Of a DNA stretch of 64,000 nucleotides, positions 17,612-26,055 are shown piece after piece. Within the stretch, counting starts at the first letter, position 1; the number at the start of each line of letters is the position of its first letter. Where the stretch lies: contig NZ_QYUK01000011.1 in assembly GCF_003590945.1 (NCBI RefSeq), forward strand, positions 1,144,001-1,208,000, read 5' to 3'. A model generated the notes under the pieces. The model had not been told where the DNA came from, did no database searches, and saw only the letters and a list, made by a program, of their open reading frames with translations. This DNA is from Oleomonas cavernae. GTDB lineage: Bacteria; Pseudomonadota; Alphaproteobacteria; Zavarziniales; Zavarziniaceae. The position numbers and the translations under genes were made by a program.

Positions 17612-18514
17612 CTAGGCCGCCACCCCGAGATTGCCGGCGGACATCCGTGCGGCCCAGTCGAGGAAGACCCGGACCCGGGGCGATAGCTGCCGGTTCCTTG
17701 GATAGAGCAGGGAGACGGGCACCGACGGCGGCGGACAGGCGGCGAGCAGGGGCACCAGCGTGCCCTGCGCCAGATCCGCTGCCGCGTGAAAACGTGGAAC
17801 CTGAAACAGCCCAAGGCCCAGCCGGGCCACCATCAGGTAGCTTTCGGTGCCGGTCACCGACACCAGGGTCGGCAGGGTCACGCTGCGCAGCGATCCCTCC
17901 ACCATGAATTCCAGCGGTCGCACGGCGCCGGTGGAGAGGGAGCGCAGGCCGATCATCCGGTGGCCTTCCAGGCCGTCAATGTCGCCGGGCAGCCCGAAGC
18001 GTTCGATATAGGCGGGGGCGGCGCAGGTCAACCGGTCCAGGACCCCCACGCGCCGTGCCACCAGGTCGCTGTCGGGCAGCGTGCCCCAGCGCAGGGCGCA
18101 GTCGACGCCCTCGCGGATCACGTCGACCCAGCGTTCACCCTCGCTGATGCTGAGCTCGATCTCCGGGTATTCGGCCAGGAAGGCGGGCAGGCCCGGCAGC
18201 AGGAAATGCCGTGCCAGCGTGCCCTGCACCTCCACCCGCAGCAGGCCCCGGGGCCGCGCGCCGGCAAAGGCACCTTCCGCATCCTCCAGGTCCGCGATCA
18301 GGGACAGGCAGCGCCGGTAGTAGGCCTCGCCGTCCAGCGTCGGGCTGACATGGCGGGTGGTTCGCTGCAGCAGGCGCACGCCCAGGCGCGCCTCCAACTG
18401 CTTCACCGCGTCGGTGACCGTGGAGCGGGGCAGGCCCAGGTCCTGCGCCGCGACGGTGAAGCTGCGCCGTTCGACCACGCGGGTGAAGACGCGCATGGAG
18501 TCGAAGCGGTCCAT
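17612..18514 (-). CDS. LysR-family transcriptional regulator
   Basis: A 300-residue LysR-type regulator: N-terminal winged helix (residues 1-60, MDRFDSMRVFTRVVERRSFT, then LGLPRSTVTDAVKQLEARLG) and a periplasmic-binding-like effector domain from about residue 90 (GLLRVEVQG to FLDWAARM). Its gene ends 2 bases from the HxlR gene (convergent) and is divergent from an SDR gene, with an inverted repeat in the gap. LysR proteins normally control the divergent neighbour, so the two SDR genes and possibly the maleylacetoacetate isomerase gene are the inferred targets. The effector is unknown. Confidence 0.93.
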   Translation of the reverse strand: MDRFDSMRVFTRVVERRSFTVAAQDLGLPRSTVTDAVKQLEARLGVRLLQRTTRHVSPTLDGEAYYRRCLSLIADLEDAEGAFAGARPRGLLRVEVQGTLARHFLLPGLPAFLAEYPEIELSISEGERWVDVIREGVDCALRWGTLPDSDLVARRVGVLDRLTCAAPAYIERFGLPGDIDGLEGHRMIGLRSLSTGAVRPLEFMVEGSLRSVTLPTLVSVTGTESYLMVARLGLGLFQVPRFHAAADLAQGTLVPLLAACPPPSVPVSLLYPRNRQLSPRVRVFLDWAARMSAGNLGVAA

Positions 18515-18528
18515 CTATTATTCGCCTT

Positions 18529-18549
18529 ATCCGGACAGTATTGCCGGAT
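18529..18549. promoter_or_regulatory. Inverted repeat between LysR and SDR genes
   Basis: ATCCGG and CCGGAT are separated by 9 bases (21 bases total) and lie 15 bases upstream of the LysR gene. Position and dyad symmetry fit a LysR-type autoregulatory site. Confidence 0.5.
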
Positions 18550-18637
18550 CATCGCTGATTATGCGGGGCACCGAAAGGGCCATCTTCTCCCCATCGGCAG
18601 CGGACATCTCGCCCGAACGGCCTTCAGGAGAAGAGCG

Positions 18638-19377
18638 ATGAACCAGGACAGCAACAAGGTCGCGATCGTCACCGGCGCCTCGCGCGGCATCGGCGCCGCG
18701 GTGGCGGCACGACTGTCGGCGGACGGCTTCACTACCGTCATCAACTACTCGGGCGATGCCGCTCCGGCCGATGCGCTGGTGCGCAAGATCGAGGCGGCCG
18801 GCGGCCGCGCCCTGAGCGTCAAGGCCGACGTCTCGGACGCCCAGGCGGTCGCCCGCATGTTCGAAGCGGCGCAGACGGCCTTCGGCGGGGTCGACGTGCT
18901 GGTCAACAATGCCGGCATCATGACCCTGGCCAGCATCGCCGAGACCGACGACGCCGCTTTCGACCGGCTGATCGCGATCAACCTGAAGGGCAGTTTCAAC
19001 ACCCTGCGCGAGGCGGCCCGCCGGCTGCGCAACGGCGGCCGGATCATCAATTTCTCGTCCAGCGTCGTCGGCCTGCTGCAGCCCACCTACGGCGTCTATG
19101 CCGGGACCAAGGCGGCGATCGAGGCGATCACCGGCGTGCTGACCAAGGAACTGCGCGGCCGCTCGATCACCGTCAATGCGGTGGCGCCGGGCCCGACCGC
19201 CACCGACCTGTTCCTCAACGGCAAGCCGCCGGAGGTGGTCGACCGTCTGGCCAGGCTGGCCCCCTGGAGCGCCTGGGCGAGCCCGCGGACATCGCCAATG
19301 CCGTCGCCTTCCTGGCCGGCCCGGATGGCGCCTGGGTCAACGGCCAGACCCTGCGCGTGAACGGTGGGATCATCTGA
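18638..19377 (+). pseudogene. Short-chain dehydrogenase/reductase with single-base frameshift near 3' end
   Basis: Residues 1-211 read as a classical SDR: TGASRGIGAAVA cofactor loop, NNAG, the Ser in NFSSSVVGL, and YGVYAGTKAAIEA with catalytic Tyr and Lys. At the run of five C at 19260-19264 the frame breaks; adding one C restores LAPLERLGEPADIANAVAFL, then DGAWVNGQTLRVNGGII and a TGA at 19375-19377, which is the normal C-terminus. As given, the protein ends at 19360 with an unrelated tail. All active-site residues precede the break. Either a sequencing undercall in a homopolymer or a recent mutation explains it. It is divergent from the LysR gene and 50 bases upstream of a second SDR. Confidence 0.88.
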
Positions 19378-19427
19378 TCCCGTAACCTGAAATTCCTTGC
19401 AACCCATCGCGATACAGGAGAGAGATC

Positions 19428-20330
19428 ATGAAACAGGTTATCGTCGTCACCGGCGCCTCCAGCGGCTTTGGCGCGCTTACCGCCCGCGCCCTGGCCCATG
19501 CCGGCCACACCGTCTATGCCACCATGCGCGAGACCGAGGGGCGCAACGCCCCACAGGTCGCCGAGGTGGCACGCTATGCGGCCCAGCATGGCGTCGACCT
19601 GCGCACCGTGGAACTGGACGTCGCCGCCGATGCCTCGGTTAATGCGGGCATCGCCCGGATCATCGCGGACAACGGCCGCCTCGACGTGGTGGTGCACAAC
19701 GCGGGTCACATGTCCTTCGGCCCGGCGGAAGCCTTCACGCCGGAGCAGTTTGCTCAACTCTACGACATCAACGTGCTGAGCACCCAGCGGGTCAACCGCG
19801 CGGCCCTGCCGCAGTTGCGCAAACAGGGCCGGGGATTGGTGGTCTGGGTCTCGTCCAGCAGCACCCGGGGTGGCACGCCGCCCTACCTCTCGCCCTATTT
19901 CGCGGCCAAGGCGGCGATGGACTCGCTCGCCGTCTCCTATGCCAGCGAACTGACCCGCTGGGGCATCGAGACCTCGATCGTGGTGCCCGGCGCCTTCACC
20001 AAGGGCACCAACCACTTCGCCCATTCGGGCGCCCCGGCCGACACGGCGCGGGCCGACGAATACAACGAGGGCCCCTATGCCGGCGTGCCGGACAAGGCGC
20101 TGCAGGGCCTTGCGGCACTCGAGCCCGCCGATGCGGACGTGGCCGAGGTGGCGAAGGCGATCGTCACGGTGGTCGATACGCCGTTCGGCCAGCGGCCGTT
20201 CCGGGTCCACATCGACCCGTCGCAGGACGGCGCCGAGATCGTCAACGGCGTGGCCGACCGGGTGCGCGCGGAAATGTTCCGCCGCATCGGCCTCGAGGAC
20301 CTGCTGAAGCCCCGCATGGTGGTGGCCTAG
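19428..20330 (+). CDS. Short-chain dehydrogenase/reductase
   Basis: A 300-residue SDR. The cofactor loop TGASSGFGALTA (residues 8-19), NAGHMSFG, the catalytic Ser in WVSSSSTRGG and Y-x-x-x-K in PYFAAKAAMD are present; the last reads SPYFAAKAAMDSL, with Tyr and Lys spaced correctly. The long C-terminal extension (about 60 residues more than a core SDR) is typical of the extended or divergent types acting on hydrophobic substrates. Ribosome site AGGAGAGA precedes the ATG. It follows the frameshifted SDR and precedes a GST-type isomerase gene; all three read the same way and are probably under the LysR regulator. Substrate unknown. Confidence 0.9.
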   Translation: MKQVIVVTGASSGFGALTARALAHAGHTVYATMRETEGRNAPQVAEVARYAAQHGVDLRTVELDVAADASVNAGIARIIADNGRLDVVVHNAGHMSFGPAEAFTPEQFAQLYDINVLSTQRVNRAALPQLRKQGRGLVVWVSSSSTRGGTPPYLSPYFAAKAAMDSLAVSYASELTRWGIETSIVVPGAFTKGTNHFAHSGAPADTARADEYNEGPYAGVPDKALQGLAALEPADADVAEVAKAIVTVVDTPFGQRPFRVHIDPSQDGAEIVNGVADRVRAEMFRRIGLEDLLKPRMVVA

Positions 20331-20344
20331 ATCCCCGTTGTCTT

Positions 20345-20374
20345 GGGCCGCGATGTGATCCAGGGTCGCGGCCC
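20345..20374. terminator. Hairpin between SDR and isomerase genes
   Basis: A 9-base perfect stem (GGGCCGCGA with TCGCGGCCC, 12-base loop) starts 14 bases after the SDR stop. No T-run follows, so it may act as a processing or attenuation hairpin rather than a full terminator. Confidence 0.45.
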
Positions 20375-20394
20375 ATGGGCACAGGAGAACTGCC

Positions 20395-21060
20395 ATGACC
20401 GGGACACCGCCCTTCGAGCTCTATGCCTATTGGCGCACCTCGGCGACCTACCGGGTGCGGGTCGCCCTCAATCTCAAGGGCCTTGAGGCGCACGAGCGCA
20501 TCGTCAACCTGGACGCGGGCGAACAGCGCAGCGAGGCCTTCCTCAAGATCAATCCCCTGGGGGCGATCCCGGCCCTGATCGCGCCGGGCCAGCCGCCGCT
20601 GACCCAGTCACTGGCGATCCTCGAATTCCTGGAAGAGACAGCGCCCGAGCCGGCCTTGCTGCCCGCCGATCCCCATGGCCGGGCGCGGGTGCGCTCGATC
20701 GCGGCGATGCTGGCGGCCGATACCCACCCGCTGATCACGCCCAGGGTGCGCAAATACCTGACCACCACCGGCGGCTTCGACGATGCCGCCTGGCGCGCCT
20801 GGCAGATCCAATGGTTCAGCACCGGCCTGCAGGCGGTGGAGCGGCGGCTGGCGGCCGATGCCGCGACCGGCACCTACTGCCACGGCGACACGGTGACGAT
20901 GGCCGACATCTGCCTGTTGAGCATCGTCGTGGTGACCCGCGTCTTCAAGATCGTGGTGCCCGACATTCCCCTGATCGACGGCATCGTCGCGCTCTGCGAG
21001 GCCCAGGCGGCGTTCGCGAAGGCCGATCCGTTCAGGCAGGAAGGGGCGCCCAAGCCCTGA
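20395..21060 (+). CDS. maiA: Maleylacetoacetate isomerase / zeta-class glutathione S-transferase
   Basis: A 221-residue GST. The N-terminal thioredoxin-like domain starts LYAYWRTSATYRVRVALNLKG, the zeta-class active-site segment (usually SSCxxRVR; here TSATYRVR, with Ser12-region residue kept but no Cys). NPLGAIPALI and LTQSLAILEFLEE contact glutathione. The helical C-terminal domain has DxxLLSIVVVTRVF in the usual place. The enzyme would isomerise maleylacetoacetate to fumarylacetoacetate in tyrosine or homogentisate breakdown, or a related maleylpyruvate. No fah or hmgA gene is nearby, so the exact pathway is uncertain; a general GST role is the alternative. Confidence 0.82.
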   Translation: MTGTPPFELYAYWRTSATYRVRVALNLKGLEAHERIVNLDAGEQRSEAFLKINPLGAIPALIAPGQPPLTQSLAILEFLEETAPEPALLPADPHGRARVRSIAAMLAADTHPLITPRVRKYLTTTGGFDDAAWRAWQIQWFSTGLQAVERRLAADAATGTYCHGDTVTMADICLLSIVVVTRVFKIVVPDIPLIDGIVALCEAQAAFAKADPFRQEGAPKP

Positions 21061-21091
21061 AGCCCAGCCGTGACGGCGGCCTGCCAAGCGG

Positions 21092-21394
21092 TCAGACCGC
21101 CTCCTGCTCCTCCGCCGCTTTGGCCTTTTTCTTCGGTGCGGCGGCGGGCTTGGTCCGGGCGCGTTCGGCGGCGCGGACCTTGGCGCGTTCGGCCAGGATG
21201 GTGCTGGCGGCTTCCTTGCGGCGCGCGCGTTCGGCGACGACGGCCGGCAACACTTCGGCAGCCTGGGCCAGCATCTTGCCCTTGTTCTCGGCGATGATAC
21301 GCGTGGTGTTGTCGAACAGGTTCTGCAGCGACTTGTCGTCCATCCCCGGCAGCATTTCGATAATTTTCAACGTCAATGTCCTAACCCGGTCCAA
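21092..21394 (-). CDS. Hypothetical small basic helical protein
   Basis: A 100-residue protein with an N-terminal predicted helical domain (LTLKIIEMLPGMDDKSLQNLFDNTTRII) and a long charged helix rich in Ala, Arg and Lys ending in a flexible Lys/Ala/Pro tail (KPAAAPKKKAKAAEE). No signal peptide or membrane segment. Low-complexity tails like this often bind nucleic acid, but no family is recognised. It is convergent with the maiA gene (32-base gap) and follows the Crp/Fnr gene in direction. Coding is supported by the ordered N-terminus and intact frame. Confidence 0.65.
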   Translation of the reverse strand: MDRVRTLTLKIIEMLPGMDDKSLQNLFDNTTRIIAENKGKMLAQAAEVLPAVVAERARRKEAASTILAERAKVRAAERARTKPAAAPKKKAKAAEEQEAV

Positions 21395-21476
21395 TTGAGG
21401 CGGCGATGCGCCAAGGCGGGAATACTATCACACAAATTGCCAATATTTTCAGCCGCGGGGGAAATCGCCGGAAATA

Positions 21477-22169
21477 TTATCGCCCGACATTGGCCAATCC
21501 GATGGGATCGGCCAGGATGACCGCGCCATATCGTCGCTCGATCAGGCCGGCATCTTCCAGCCGCTTCAGCGCCTTGTTGGCGCTTTGCCGCGACATGCCG
21601 GTGGTCGTCGCCAGGTCCTCCTGGTTGATTTCGACGACCGCCCCGGGGGCCGGCTCCTTCTCGCTTTCGCCGGTCGCCATAATCAGCAACAGCCGGCCGA
21701 TGCGGATGTGGCTGGGCTCGGTCGCCACGTCCTCGAGATAGTGCAGGGCGGTGCGCAGGTGCTGGGACAGGATGATGCCGAAGTTACGCCAATAGCGCGG
21801 CTCGGCCTCGACGATGGCGTTGAAGCCGGCGACCGGCAGATGCAAGATGACGGACGGGTCGAGAGCCAGGGTGCTTTGCCGCCGGGGCAGGCCGTCGAAC
21901 ATGGAAACCTCGCCGAACCAATCCACCGGTTCGGTCACCCAGGTGCCCACCTCGCGGCCGTTGGCCAGGTAGTTGACGAATTTCATCCGGCCCGAGAGCA
22001 GGGCATAGAGGCCGTCGGCCGGATCGCCTATGGTGTAGACGCTTTCGCCCGGCCGCCGTTCGATCACGCGGGCGGCGGCCAGCAGGCGCCGGCGCAGGTC
22101 GGCGGGCTGTTCAGCGAGCCAGCCGCGCTGGCTCAGCAGGCGTTCGGCCCGGCCGATGTCGAAGGGCAA
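21477..22169 (-). CDS. Crp/Fnr-family transcriptional regulator
   Basis: A 230-residue regulator: cyclic-nucleotide-binding-like beta barrel (about residues 35-120, GESVYTIGDPADGLYALLSGRMKFV and WFGEVSMFDGLPRRQST), dimer helix (FGIILSQHLRTALHYLEDVA) and a C-terminal HTH (EDLATTTGMSRQSANKALKRLEDAGLI). There are no N-terminal Fnr-type cysteines, so it is unlikely to hold an iron-sulfur cluster; the barrel could bind a cyclic nucleotide or another ligand. The gene is divergent from the aldolase-HD operon, and a perfect 24-bp palindrome 19 bases upstream of its start is a likely operator for both. Confidence 0.92.
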   Translation of the reverse strand: MPFDIGRAERLLSQRGWLAEQPADLRRRLLAAARVIERRPGESVYTIGDPADGLYALLSGRMKFVNYLANGREVGTWVTEPVDWFGEVSMFDGLPRRQSTLALDPSVILHLPVAGFNAIVEAEPRYWRNFGIILSQHLRTALHYLEDVATEPSHIRIGRLLLIMATGESEKEPAPGAVVEINQEDLATTTGMSRQSANKALKRLEDAGLIERRYGAVILADPIGLANVGR

Positions 22170-22187
22170 GGGCGATGCTCCCGGCGC

Positions 22188-22211
22188 AGAATGTCAACTT
22201 GTTGACATTCT
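22188..22211. promoter_or_regulatory. Perfect 24-bp palindromic operator upstream of Crp/Fnr gene
   Basis: Arms AGAATGTCAAC and GTTGACATTCT flank a TT centre. TGTCAA-N-TTGACA resembles an Fnr/Crp-type half-site pair more than the Crp consensus TGTGA. It sits between the Crp/Fnr gene and the class II aldolase gene, so it is a strong candidate for autoregulation and control of that operon. Confidence 0.75.
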
Positions 22212-22280
22212 AATGGGATGGTCAGGCGTACAAGGTAAATGTGATCACGGACGCACGGCGTCCCTGGCGGGAGGAGTCAT

Positions 22281-23054
22281 ATGTCGACGGTTGCGCTCAA
22301 GAAGACCGGTTCCAGCGTGCGGGACCTGGTCAGCCCCGAGGAATGGCAGGTCCGGGTCGATCTTGCCGCCACCTATCGCCTCGTCGCCCACTATGGCTGG
22401 GACGACCTGATCTTCACCCACATCTCGGCCCGGGTGCCCAATTCGGACCATCACTTCCTGATCAACCCTTACGGCTACATGTTCGAGGAAATCACCGCCT
22501 CGAGCCTGGTGAAGGTCGACCTCGCCGGCCACATCCTTATGGAGACCGAGCACTTCATCAATCCGGCCGGCTACACCATCCATTCGGCCATCCACGGCGC
22601 GCGCGAGGATGCGGGCTGCGTCCTGCACCTGCACACCGATGCCGGGGTCGGCGTCTCGGCCCAGCAGCACGGCCTGCTGCCGATCACCCAGAACGCCATG
22701 TCGCTGGTCGAAGACCTCGCCTATCACGACTACGAGGGCATCGCCCTGAACCTCGACGAGCGCGAGCGTCTGGTCGCCGACATCGGCACCAAGAACATGA
22801 TGCTGCTGCGCAACCACGGCACCCTGGCGGTCGGCCAGGATTGCGCCGAGGCCTTCACCCGCATCTTCTTCCTCGAGCGCGCCTGCGCCCAGCAGGTGGC
22901 GGCACTTGCCGGCGGCAGCGCCTATGTCGACCCGCCGGCCTCGGTGAAGAAGACCACGGCCGAACAGGGCCGCGGCATCGCCGGCATCGCTCACCTGGGT
23001 TGGGGCGGGCTGCTGCGCAAGCTCGACCGCATCGATCCCGGCTTCCGCAACTGA
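22281..23054 (+). CDS. Class II aldolase/adducin family protein
   Basis: A 257-residue cytoplasmic protein of the class II aldolase/adducin fold (fuculose-phosphate aldolase type). The zinc ligands are in HxHxD-like HLHTDAG (near residue 113) and RNHGTLAVG (near 177); GWDDLIFTHISARVP and NPYGYMFEEITASSLVKVD contact phosphate and substrate. The acid/base Glu appears in INPYGYMFEE. Substrates range from sugar phosphates to phosphonates, and cannot be named here. It is followed 12 bases later by an HD-domain gene. The pair, with the divergent Crp/Fnr gene and palindrome, forms one regulated unit. Confidence 0.88.
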   Translation: MSTVALKKTGSSVRDLVSPEEWQVRVDLAATYRLVAHYGWDDLIFTHISARVPNSDHHFLINPYGYMFEEITASSLVKVDLAGHILMETEHFINPAGYTIHSAIHGAREDAGCVLHLHTDAGVGVSAQQHGLLPITQNAMSLVEDLAYHDYEGIALNLDERERLVADIGTKNMMLLRNHGTLAVGQDCAEAFTRIFFLERACAQQVAALAGGSAYVDPPASVKKTTAEQGRGIAGIAHLGWGGLLRKLDRIDPGFRN

Positions 23055-23066
23055 AGGAGCATCGCC

Positions 23067-23660
23067 ATGGCCCATGACGGCGGCATCGAAGCGCCACGCG
23101 CCAAGTTCCACGCGATGGAGCATGGCACCCAGGATGACTGGGCTGCCATCATCACCCACGAACTGCCGTTCCAGGCGGCCCAGGCCGGGCGCCTGCTCGA
23201 CCACCTGAAGCTGCTGAAGGACGAGGCCGGCGGCTTCGCCATCGACCGGCTGGAGCACAGCCTGCAATCGGCGACCATGGCCCACCAGGCCGGCAAGGAC
23301 GAGGAATACGTCGTCTGCGCCCTGTTCCACGACATGGGCGACATGCTGGGCAGCTTCAACCACGCCGATATCGCGGCCGCCGTGCTGAAGCCCTTCGTGT
23401 CCGAGGCCAACCACTGGATGGTCGAGAAACACGGCATCTTCCAGGGTTACTATTTCTTCCACTACCTGGGCCTCGACCGCGACATGCGCGAGAAGTTCCG
23501 GGGCCACCCGCACTTCGAACACACGGCCGAGTTCTGCGCCAAGTTCGACCAGAACTGTTTCGATCCCAGCTTCGAGGCGATGCCGCTCGAAGCCTTCCGC
23601 CCCATGGTGGAACGGGTGATTTCGCGTCCGCGCCGCAGCATCTACATGAAGGGCGACTGA
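23067..23660 (+). CDS. HD-domain protein, phosphohydrolase or PhnZ-like oxygenase
   Basis: A 197-residue HD-fold metalloprotein. The motif H...HD...D is visible as LEHSLQSATMAHQAGKDEEYVVCALFHDMGDMLGS, with the metal-binding His, His-Asp and later His (HHWxxxKHGIFQ, HPHFEHT). The LEH-x-LQ-x-A-T-x-A-x-x-x-G-x-D-E arrangement recalls the mixed-valent di-iron HD oxygenases such as PhnZ/TmpB and MIOX-like proteins more than nucleotide phosphohydrolases. If so it would cleave a C-P or C-C bond using O2. It follows the aldolase gene by 12 bases. This assignment is by motif similarity only; a plain HD phosphohydrolase is the alternative. Confidence 0.72.
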   Translation: MAHDGGIEAPRAKFHAMEHGTQDDWAAIITHELPFQAAQAGRLLDHLKLLKDEAGGFAIDRLEHSLQSATMAHQAGKDEEYVVCALFHDMGDMLGSFNHADIAAAVLKPFVSEANHWMVEKHGIFQGYYFFHYLGLDRDMREKFRGHPHFEHTAEFCAKFDQNCFDPSFEAMPLEAFRPMVERVISRPRRSIYMKGD

Positions 23661-23679
23661 GTACCGCCGCTCCCATGGG

Positions 23680-23711
23680 CCCCGGGCACGGTTCCGCCGT
23701 GTCCGGGGTTT
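23680..23711. terminator. Bidirectional hairpin terminator between convergent genes
   Basis: CCCCGGGCACGG pairs with CCGTGTCCGGGG (one G-T wobble, 5-base loop) and is followed by TTT. It lies between the convergent HD-domain and PPOX genes. Confidence 0.7.
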
Positions 23712-23717
23712 CCGTTA

Positions 23718-24350
23718 TCAGGCCTGGTCCGTGATCGGCTCGCCCTTGACCAGCGACAGCGGCACCACGCCGGCCCAGACCGGCCAGTTCATGTCCTCGG
23801 CATCATCCTTGGGCGGGCCGGACCGGCTCTTGGCCACCGCCTCGGCCAGGGGCAGGGCCAGCACCGTGGTCGCGGCCACTTCCTTGGACGTAACGGGGCG
23901 CAGGTCGTCCCAGCGGCCGCCGTTGGTCAGCTTGTCCGTCAGGCCCTTCAACGCCGCTGCCTTCTCGCCCGGATCGGTGACCAGCACCGCCTCACCGAAC
24001 ACGGTGACCGAGCGGTAGTTCATCGAGTGATGGAAGGCGGAGCGCGCCAGCACCAGGCCGTCGATCAGGGTGACGGTCAGGCACATCGGCACCCCCGTCG
24101 ACAACACCTTCATCATCCGGCTGATGACCGAGCCGTGGACGATCACCTTGTCTCCCAGGCGGGCATAGGCCGTGGGCAACACGAAGGGCTGGCCCCTGTC
24201 GCCGGCGAAGCCGATATGGGCCACCAGCCCCTCGTCCAGGATGGCCGCGACCGAGTTGCGGTCGTAGGCGGCGCGGGCGGGCAGGCGGCGCACCGTGTTG
24301 CGCGGCGTGCGGGGGAAGGTGCTGGTGTCGGTTTCATCGATCAGGGTCAT
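23718..24350 (-). CDS. Pyridoxamine 5'-phosphate oxidase family protein
   Basis: A 210-residue flavin- or F420-type split-barrel protein of the PNPOx-like family. N-terminal RRLPARAAYDRNSVAAILDEGLVAHIGFAGDRGQPFVLPTAYARLGDKVIVHGS contains the flavin-phosphate contacts; LVLARSAFHHSMNYRSVTVFGEA is the second core block. ATG 24350 follows GGAGG. Members typically act as FMN-dependent reductases or storage proteins for small substrates, and this group is often found divergent from a MocR-type aminotransferase regulator, which is the arrangement here (82-base gap). That neighbour may regulate it in response to a PLP vitamer or amine. Confidence 0.85.
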   Translation of the reverse strand: MTLIDETDTSTFPRTPRNTVRRLPARAAYDRNSVAAILDEGLVAHIGFAGDRGQPFVLPTAYARLGDKVIVHGSVISRMMKVLSTGVPMCLTVTLIDGLVLARSAFHHSMNYRSVTVFGEAVLVTDPGEKAAALKGLTDKLTNGGRWDDLRPVTSKEVAATTVLALPLAEAVAKSRSGPPKDDAEDMNWPVWAGVVPLSLVKGEPITDQA

Positions 24351-24431
24351 GGTTGCCTCCTGGCGACCGCCAGCTTGGCCTTGCCGTGGTTCTGCGAAAA
24401 GGTCCAAGATCGGTCGAAACGGGGAACCAAG

Positions 24432-25906
24432 ATGGCGACAGCCCTCATCGACGCGATTGCCGGTTCGCTCGACCGGGACGGGCCTGTGCCCCTGACCCGG
24501 CAGCTTTACGAAGCGCTGCGGGCCGCGATTCTGGCCGGCCGCCTTGCCCCGGGGCCAGGCTGCCGGCCAGCCGGCGCCTGGCCGGGCAACTGGACCTGGG
24601 CCGCAACACCGTGATCGCGGTGTTCGAGCGGCTGGCGGCCGATGGCTTCGTCGAGGCGCGCGGGGCCGCGGGCACCGTCGTGGCGCGCATCGATTCAGCC
24701 CTGCTCTTGCGCCATCGGGCGCAGAAGCCGGCGACCGGCGCCCTGTCCGCCCGCGGGGCGGCCCTGGCCGCGATCGACCGCGGGACCGGCGACAAGTCCG
24801 GGCCTTTCGTGCCGGGGCTGCCGGCGCTCGATCTCTTTCCAGGCGACCTGTGGGCGCGTCTGGTGGCGCGCCGCCTGCGCCAGTCCAGCGCCGCCTTGCT
24901 GGGCTTCGGCCATGCCCAGGGCTGGCCGCCCCTGCGCGAGGCGATCGCCCGGCATCTGGCCGACAGCCGCGGCATCGTCGCCGATCCCGCAACCGTGGTG
25001 ATTACCACCGGCGCGCAGGGCGCCCTGGATTTCGTCGCCCGGCTGCTTTGTGATGTCGGCGATCCCGTGTGGATCGAGGATCCGGGCTATCTCGGCGCGC
25101 GGGGGGCTTTCACCGCCGCCGGCCTGCGCCTGGTGCCGGTGCCGGTGGACGAGGAGGGCTTGCGCGTCGACGACGCGACGGCGCGCGAGGCCCGGCCCCG
25201 GCTGGTCTATGTCACGCCGTCGCACCAGTACCCGACCGGTGTCGCCATGAGCCTGCCGCGCCGCCTCGCCCTGCTGGCCGCGGCGGAAGCGGCTGGCGCC
25301 TGGGTGATCGAGGATGACTACGACAGCGAGTTCCGCTTCGACGGGCCGCCGCTGGCGCCCCTGCACAACCTCGATTCCGGCGGGCGTGTAATTTACATCG
25401 GTACATTGGGCAAGGCGTTGGCGCCGGCCCTGCGCGTCGGCTTTGCCCTGCTGCCGCAGCCGCTGGCCGCCCAGGCGGCGATCGCCCTGCGCCATACCGG
25501 CCAGGCCCCGCCGCCGCTGATCCAGGCGACGCTGGCCGATTTCATCGCCGACGGGCATTTCGCCGCCCACCTGCGCAAGCTCAAGCCGATCTATGCCGAA
25601 CGGCGTGCCGCGCTGATCGAGGCCTGCGGCCGCAGCCTGGGCGGCCTGGGCAGCATCATGCGGGCCGAGGCCGGGATCCAGGTCGCCCTGCGCCTGCACC
25701 GCCTGGACGATCGCGCCGCCGCGGCGGCGGCGGCCGGCGCTGGAATCGTCGCCCCGGCCCTGTCCCGGGCAGCCATCGGCCCGTCCGCCCCCTCGGGCCT
25801 GCAGCTCGGCTTTGCCGCTGTCGACGTCGCGGCAATCGAGGCCGGCGTCGCCCGCCTGGCCGGGGTTCTGCGTGATCTCGACGCCCGGGCGACGCGGCCG
25901 GGGTGA
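24432..25906 (+). pseudogene. MocR/PdxR-type GntR-aminotransferase regulator with frameshift
   Basis: Composite of a GntR winged-helix domain and a class I aminotransferase-like domain that binds PLP. Reading starts at ATG 24432 (MATALIDAIAGSLDRDGPVPL, then TRQLYEALRAAILAGRLAPG) and shifts frame at the run of four G at 24551-24554; restoring one G joins it to ARLPASRRLAGQLDLGRNTVIAV and the rest. The aminotransferase part is complete, with the PLP lysine in IGTLGKALAP and the Arg in LRVGF. As given, only a truncated 61-residue peptide starts from the proper ATG. A missing base in a homopolymer is as likely as true inactivation. It is divergent from the PPOX gene. Confidence 0.85.
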
Positions 25907-26055
25907 CAAGCGGGCGGCAATGTTCCAGCATAGGGGGTGGCAGACCCGCCACAGTCGCGTAATCACGGCAAGTCTAACTATGGCCGCATTCTTGTCGCCG
26001 GATCATCCATGTCATATTTGCTTGGCACCCGATTCGGGTGGGAGGTAACGGCCGA

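Noticed and set aside
15589-17814. 741-codon minus-strand frame over the acyl-CoA dehydrogenase and HxlR genes
   Set aside because: It covers two real genes in another frame and has no recognised domain.
23718-24992. 424-codon frame including the PPOX gene
   Set aside because: Only the C-terminal 210 codons show family similarity and a good ribosome site; the rest is the antisense of the MocR gene.
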